A stretch of DNA of 64,000 nt from Bacteroides sp. (lineage in GTDB: Bacteria; Bacteroidota; Bacteroidia; Bacteroidales; Muribaculaceae). Shown here piece after piece: positions 59,269 through 64,000 of the stretch (the stretch's first letter is position 1; every line of letters begins with the position of its first letter). The position numbers were made by a program, and so were the translations under genes. Below the pieces are notes generated by a model, which had not been told where the DNA came from, did no database searches, and saw only the letters and a program-made list of their open reading frames with translations. The DNA lies in NCBI GenBank assembly GCA_014801535.1, contig JAAVEA010000024.1, positions 29,834-93,833 of the forward strand, given 5' to 3'.

Positions 59269-62200
59269 TTATTTCCGGTTTGATGCTTTACGGTTGGCAG
59301 CTTTTTTCACTTTAACCCCTTTCCGGCGGGCATTGGAGGAGGCATCGGTTATCTTCAACTGCTTGGTGATGCTGTTCCACTGCACAGTGTAAGTCTTACC
59401 TGCCACACCCTTGTCGATTTTCATATTCCCGCTTTCATTTCCCACACTTGTCCAGGTGTTGAGGTTGATGTTTCCACCGGATGAATACCAGGTCATACCA
59501 TTGTTATGCTCAACTATCTTGAACTCGGTGTTACCTATCTCCACGGTCTGTGTGGTTACAGCATCAAACGATTTCTTACCATTCGCAGCATTCTGAGGCC
59601 AGTTGTTGAAGCCACCCTCAACCGTGACGGTGATATTATTCGCTATGGTTGAGTTCAGACATTCAACCTGCCAGCTGTCGTTGAGCGTATAGTAAAGCAC
59701 CTTATTCGACGACTTCTGGATATCAGATTGCAGTGAGGAATATTCACCCGATTGATATGAGTTGCTGTTGCTATAGCTGCAGAACTGAAGTTTAGTATTG
59801 TCGGCCGGAATCTCATATTTCCACCAGCGGTCGTTGCCGATAGTCTCGAGAGTCATCTTGACATTATTGTTTCCGCTCATCGCACCGGTTCCACCGCTAT
59901 ATCTGATATATACATCACCGTTGGTGTTCTGCGGAACCTTACCATTGGAAACCTTATAGTAGATGGTCACATTATTCGGCTCATCGATGTCTCCACCGCC
60001 GCCACCACCGCCGATGCCTCCGTCGGGACAATCGTCGTAGAAACGGTTGGTTACATAGTCGTCGCCTTCGCCGCCTTTATAGAGGAACCATCCCTCCTTG
60101 TCCTCATAATCGAACAAGGGAACACCCACATTTCCGTCTCCGGGGAAACGCTTGGTGGTAGACTCAGTGGCATGTAAGTCGGCAAACATGATGAGCGTCT
60201 TGCCAGGTTCGGCAACACCGGAGAGTTCGTATGTCCACCAGCCGTTTTCCTCCCTCCTCATTATGATACCGGGCCATAGCTTTACAGTTTTTTCGCTGTC
60301 GTCGAAAGCAGGATTGAAGTCGGGGTTGCAATGCTCCTCCGTACAAATTTTCTGACCCGAAGCCTTCAGGTTCTTATAGTGAGCCTCATTAAAGCCGAAC
60401 CACATATAACGCTTTGTGTTCATTCCGCTCTGTCCGAGTATGCCGGTATAAGGCTCATATTTTGTTGCCGTGTTGTTGAAGGCGAAGAATCCGTTCTTGT
60501 CGGTTGTGGTGCCGGCCTCGTTGGGATCATTATCCGCCGGACCGCCGTAGCCATACCATCCCTTGAACGCAAAACCCGTGGAGAAACAATACTGCAGGGC
60601 GGCCTGATTCGTATTGCCTGTGTTCACGGCAACCGTCTTGCCGGCGTATGCCTTGTTGGTTCCCTTGAGGTCTTCGGGGAGTTCGAGACACTGATACACG
60701 TAGATGTGCGGCATATTCCAGCCACCATTCTGTGCCTTGAAATGTATCTTATAAGTGGAGGAATAAGGGATGATCTTGAAATAGACTTTCTTCACATCCT
60801 CACCCTTCTCCTGAAGCTTGGCGAGCATCTCGGCTTCCTCGGGGTCGGTGGTCTGCACGCGATAGGTCACCTCCAGTGTCTTCACTGAGTTCCAGAAAAG
60901 CTCACCCTGGTCGAGAAGACCGATATTCACCTGGTCGTTACCGTTTCTTCCTGCGGAGCGGATCACCTCGAAGAGGGTTCCGTTCGCGCTTCTCACGTCG
61001 GCGCCGTATTCGGTGGTGGTGCCATCCTCATTTTTCCATTTCACGCTCGCCCAGTCGGCCACTACATCTCCGAAGTTTGCGGAATACTGTATGTCATATC
61101 TGTAGGTGTCGTAACCGCCGGCTATAAGCTCGCGAAGGTCGATGATGATGGTCTGGGGAGAGAGAGAGAAACTTGCCTCCACATCTATATCGTCAACCTT
61201 GACACGTTTCATAAGGTTGTTGGCCACTACATGGAAATAGAGAAGTTCCTTCACTTTATCGGGATTCTCATTTTTCAGCTTGTTGAATTCAGCCAGCGAC
61301 ACCTTATTGTTAAGCTCGATGGTGATGGTGGAGTTCCCTTTGTCTATCGCATAATTATAGAAGGGCACGTCGCCGAATTTGGGCACGTCGATATCAAGAG
61401 ACTCGGCATCCGAACGATATTTGAATGTGACTTTCTCGCCCGACTTCAGTTTACCGATAGAGCAGTTCTCGGGATCGGGAAGATTCAGGAGCACAAGCTC
61501 GAAGGGGGCGTTGATCTCGGCCTCCAGCGTTTCCTTGGTCCATCTGAACACATCGAGCTTGATCTCACCTTTTCCGGTAACCAGATATTTATAATGATGG
61601 CCGCGGAGAAGCTGACGCTCATCACCGTTTTTCTCACCCAATTCTATATCCACCTCTTTGTCACCGAATTTAAGGTGAAGCGAGGGGGTGCCTTCGATAT
61701 AATCGTTTTCGGGCACATAGAAAGTATATGTGCCTTCAACTCCTGTCAGAGGATTAGGCTTCAGACCCTTATCCGTAACTTTAGTCACGCCTTTAAGTGC
61801 GGGAGTCGCATTGAAAGTCTTCAGCACGGGGAAATGGTCTGCATAGCCCGTTAAGACGGCCTCCTCGATATCCATATAGTCGCCTACCGGATTCTCAACA
61901 TTCACAGTAACCTTGGCCATACAGAATTCGAGATCCGCCCAGAGTGTGGCGCCTCCGTTATATTCGAAAATATCGGGAAGCGGTTCCCTATCATCTTTGG
62001 TAGGGCCATACATCATGCCGCTGTGGTCGCAGCTCATGGGGAGACCCTTATAATCATTGGTCTGGGGGTATACGAGAAATTTCGCCTCATACCCTACAAG
62101 CTCACGTTTGAGATTCTCGGGAGTGTCGGCATATGCTTTCCATGTCGCTTCATCGAAGCCGGGATGAACATTGGCTACCACATAGAATTTATATTTTCCG

Positions 62201-62541
62201 ATAGGAAAGTCTTCAAGCTCGTAAGTGTCGTATGAATCGTTTATAGCAATGGTGGCATCTTTGCCGTCTTTCATGAGTTCTCTTACCTCTACTTTCGATA
62301 ATTTATCCTGATCATCATAGGCATAGGCGAAAAGTATGAGTGAGGTCAGTTTCTGCTCCTTTTCGGTAGGTGTGGATGTGGCGCGGGTCACAGGTGTGCG
62401 TGGCACATTTATCCGCAGACCGGCACTCTCATGATTATCTCCATCAGCGCCCGGAAAATCATTGATAATATCGTCCGAACACCCGGGGAGGAGCATCATC
62501 AGAAAAGAAAGCAGTGATATAAGTGATATTTTCTTAAACAT
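59269..62541 (-). CDS. Large fimbrillin-like lipoprotein with glycan-module-like C-terminal half
   Basis: The 1090-residue protein has a lipoprotein signal (MFKKISLISLLSFLMMLLPGC) and an Mfa/fimbrillin-like N-terminal half (LTSLILFAYAYDDQDKLSKV, IGKYKFYVVANVHPG, LWADLEFCMAKVTVNVENP). Its C-terminal half has starch-binding-like modules (VTIYYKVSNGKVPQNTNGDV, GGFNNWPQNAANGKKSF). It ends SSNARRKGVKVKKAANRKAS, a polybasic tail like that of its downstream neighbour. Probably exposed on the surface as an accessory or tip subunit of a type V pilus; that role is inferred. Confidence 0.65.
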   Translation of the reverse strand: MFKKISLISLLSFLMMLLPGCSDDIINDFPGADGDNHESAGLRINVPRTPVTRATSTPTEKEQKLTSLILFAYAYDDQDKLSKVEVRELMKDGKDATIAINDSYDTYELEDFPIGKYKFYVVANVHPGFDEATWKAYADTPENLKRELVGYEAKFLVYPQTNDYKGLPMSCDHSGMMYGPTKDDREPLPDIFEYNGGATLWADLEFCMAKVTVNVENPVGDYMDIEEAVLTGYADHFPVLKTFNATPALKGVTKVTDKGLKPNPLTGVEGTYTFYVPENDYIEGTPSLHLKFGDKEVDIELGEKNGDERQLLRGHHYKYLVTGKGEIKLDVFRWTKETLEAEINAPFELVLLNLPDPENCSIGKLKSGEKVTFKYRSDAESLDIDVPKFGDVPFYNYAIDKGNSTITIELNNKVSLAEFNKLKNENPDKVKELLYFHVVANNLMKRVKVDDIDVEASFSLSPQTIIIDLRELIAGGYDTYRYDIQYSANFGDVVADWASVKWKNEDGTTTEYGADVRSANGTLFEVIRSAGRNGNDQVNIGLLDQGELFWNSVKTLEVTYRVQTTDPEEAEMLAKLQEKGEDVKKVYFKIIPYSSTYKIHFKAQNGGWNMPHIYVYQCLELPEDLKGTNKAYAGKTVAVNTGNTNQAALQYCFSTGFAFKGWYGYGGPADNDPNEAGTTTDKNGFFAFNNTATKYEPYTGILGQSGMNTKRYMWFGFNEAHYKNLKASGQKICTEEHCNPDFNPAFDDSEKTVKLWPGIIMRREENGWWTYELSGVAEPGKTLIMFADLHATESTTKRFPGDGNVGVPLFDYEDKEGWFLYKGGEGDDYVTNRFYDDCPDGGIGGGGGGGDIDEPNNVTIYYKVSNGKVPQNTNGDVYIRYSGGTGAMSGNNNVKMTLETIGNDRWWKYEIPADNTKLQFCSYSNSNSYQSGEYSSLQSDIQKSSNKVLYYTLNDSWQVECLNSTIANNITVTVEGGFNNWPQNAANGKKSFDAVTTQTVEIGNTEFKIVEHNNGMTWYSSGGNINLNTWTSVGNESGNMKIDKGVAGKTYTVQWNSITKQLKITDASSNARRKGVKVKKAANRKASNRK

Positions 62542-62596
62542 ATCCTTGTTTCTCTTTTGTCGTTAGTTAATTCTTTTCATCCATTCCGGAAAACAA

Positions 62597-63835
62597 TCAG
62601 TAGTAGATTTTTTCCGTATCATGAGATATCCAAGGTTTCACACTCACATTAAGCGACAGTTCGCCCGTATTATTCTCCACTCCCACTATATCGAACTGAT
62701 AGATGGTGTTGCGGAAGATGTCATATTGCGTAGAATTAATGTCATTATATCTGGAGGCTATATAGAACGTATGCGTTAATTCATCGCCATTATTCTCATT
62801 GCCGTCGATATAATATTTCACCGTAAGGACAATAGGATCATTCCGGTCATTGAATGTTTCGGGAAGATATACCTGAAGCATTGATGTCGAGTTTCCTTCC
62901 TTAAAATCTCCGGGAGTTACCGTGCAATGCTCTTCGCTCCATACCTGGCCTCCTACCGAACCGCCCACCACATATTGAGCTGTTGTGGTGCTGAGAGCTG
63001 TGACACTTGTAATCTTGTCCCAAGACCTGGGAACCACATATCCCAACGTGTTATGACGCGAGATGGTGAATTCCTTCAGTCGGACGCTGCGCTTGGCTCC
63101 CAGCCAATCCGGATTCACTTCGCCTTTCTCATTGAAATGATTATTTTTATCTACGGTCACCCTTATCTTCGCCATAGAGCGGAGCACCGGAATCACGAGC
63201 TTCTGCCCGCTCTCTCCCTTGAGTGTGTATGATTTATCGGCAGTGGTATGATCGGCCGGATTGATTCCGGAGAAATCCACTTTCGCCACGCCATACATCG
63301 GGATCGAATTGAACGGTTGTCCCTGTGGACACTTATCGCCGGCTTTTCCATGATGATGAAAAGTGGTTGCCGAAGGGTTCTTTATGTTTATCCCCGAGCC
63401 GCAGATATCTCTTCCCGTGGCATTCACGAAGACTGCGAGCCGAAAGTTTCCGGCTCTGAGCTGATCGATGTTGAGATCTGTCTTGAGCGCGCCGGTGAAG
63501 GTTGCCGTGCCATCGCCGTTGTCGACCTTGGTGACATCGGTTATCTGACCCACAGGCACATCGGCCACGATTGTTCCGCCGGGAGCCGAATATAACACGG
63601 GGGTTACGTTGTCGATCTTACGATCGAAAGCTATCCCCTCATCATCACCATCCTCATCCCAGTCATGACCGAAAGGATCGCGGTCGTTATCGTCCGCTCT
63701 TGTCCCTTCTTCGGAGAGGGAGATGGTGAAGCTCATATAGGGCTCCGTCTTCTCCACGGGCACCGGTTCGTCGCTCTTGCACGAGGTGAGTGTCAGAACC
63801 ATACCCAGAGCTATGTATATCTTATTGAATTTCAT
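62597..63835 (-). CDS. Fimbrillin/Mfa-like lipoprotein
   Basis: The 412-residue protein has a lipoprotein signal (MKFNKIYIALGMVLTLTSCK) and the FimA/Mfa-like pattern: SFTISLSEEGTRADD (with an Arg in the position where type V fimbrillins are trimmed), NFRLAVFVNATGRDICG, and PVLRSMAKIRVTVDKN. It ends LSLNVSVKPWISHDTEKIYY. Family proteins are pilus subunits or anchors in Bacteroidales. It lies 55 nt upstream of the 59269 gene on the same strand, probably in one operon. Confidence 0.7.
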   Translation of the reverse strand: MKFNKIYIALGMVLTLTSCKSDEPVPVEKTEPYMSFTISLSEEGTRADDNDRDPFGHDWDEDGDDEGIAFDRKIDNVTPVLYSAPGGTIVADVPVGQITDVTKVDNGDGTATFTGALKTDLNIDQLRAGNFRLAVFVNATGRDICGSGINIKNPSATTFHHHGKAGDKCPQGQPFNSIPMYGVAKVDFSGINPADHTTADKSYTLKGESGQKLVIPVLRSMAKIRVTVDKNNHFNEKGEVNPDWLGAKRSVRLKEFTISRHNTLGYVVPRSWDKITSVTALSTTTAQYVVGGSVGGQVWSEEHCTVTPGDFKEGNSTSMLQVYLPETFNDRNDPIVLTVKYYIDGNENNGDELTHTFYIASRYNDINSTQYDIFRNTIYQFDIVGVENNTGELSLNVSVKPWISHDTEKIYY

Positions 63836-63860
63836 CGTTTCTTTCCGTTAGAGGGGGATG

Positions 63861-64000
63861 TTAATTCAGTTGCGTAGGCAGTTTGTAGATGGTCCATGAG
63901 TTGACCACGATGCGTGACGAGGCCCAGTTACCCTCGGAGTCGAGGAAGAACATCAGACGGTAGCTGTCCTGACGGTCCAGATATTCCTGATCGGTGAACC
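63861..64000 (-). CDS. C-terminal fragment of another fimbrial-cluster protein
   Basis: The last 140 nt are open on the minus strand and end in TAA at 63861-63863. The visible residues include RLMFFLDSEGNWASSRIVVN then SWTIYKLPTQLN. This resembles the C-terminus of fimbrial-cluster lipoproteins in Bacteroidales. The rest lies outside the window. It is 25 nt upstream of the 62597 gene, consistent with one operon. Confidence 0.6.
   Translation of the reverse strand, partial: FTDQEYLDRQDSYRLMFFLDSEGNWASSRIVVNSWTIYKLPTQLN

Overview
The window looks like a chromosome segment of an anaerobic Bacteroidales bacterium, plausibly Muribaculaceae or a relative. The reasons are: promoters with the Bacteroidetes -33 TTTG / -7 TAnnTTTG signature (for example 1706-1736, 44048-44079, 53183-53214); a PorW/SprE and PorX pair of the type IX secretion system (T9SS); several secreted proteins with T9SS C-terminal sorting domains; PCMD, WbqC and DUF4294 proteins; a FecCD-type ABC operon; and a fimbrillin-like lipoprotein cluster. 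There is no prophage, CRISPR array, rRNA operon or complete insertion sequence apart from one RAYT-type transposase gene.

Layout. 1-15665 is mostly housekeeping: a nucleoside kinase (cut by the window edge), two tRNA-Glu genes flanking rpsT, a Wzi-like protein, rnhB, a polyprenyl diphosphate synthase, pyrH, frr, a minus-strand dapB-lepB-wbqC-DUF4294-glycosyltransferase run, a PCMD protein, and a plus-strand SGNH hydrolase-rnpA-yidD-tatD run. 15744-20263 holds porW and porX. 20367-21828 holds a small TonB-domain protein and a Sel1 protein. 22062-23176 is an AT-rich HTH/AbiEii toxin-antitoxin-like pair. 23358-43708 is dominated by six large minus-strand secreted proteins with T9SS tails (one M6 metalloprotease, the others cleaved-adhesin/Fn3 type). 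A membrane TPR-HTH regulator and a Crp/Fnr regulator are embedded among them. 44097-50153 holds lysS, gpsA, pgi and recA. 50164-53097 is a minus-strand ABC importer operon. 54092-55036 is a REP-associated tyrosine transposase (RAYT) with REP-like hairpins at its 3' end. 55314-64000 is a fimbrillin/Mfa-like lipoprotein cluster running off the window.

How it fits together. PorW and PorX belong to the machinery that exports proteins carrying the C-terminal sorting domains found in the downstream cluster, so export components and cargo lie within about 25 kb. Two of the cargo genes share a promoter of identical geometry: TAAATTTG, a 7-nt spacer, then a 30-nt dyad element (39717-39761 and 43839-43883). 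A Crp-family regulator gene sits between them.

The most unusual structure is non-coding. Many genes have a private tandem array at or just after the 3' end: 10-bp units after rnhB, pyrH and porX; 9-bp units inside porW and before gpsA; 18-, 9- and 27-bp units after gpsA and pgi. In addition, REP-like hairpins (GTAG or GAAG followed by a stem with a G.T wobble and compensatory changes) occur at five places. Three of these abut the RAYT gene, whose stop codon lies in a hairpin loop.
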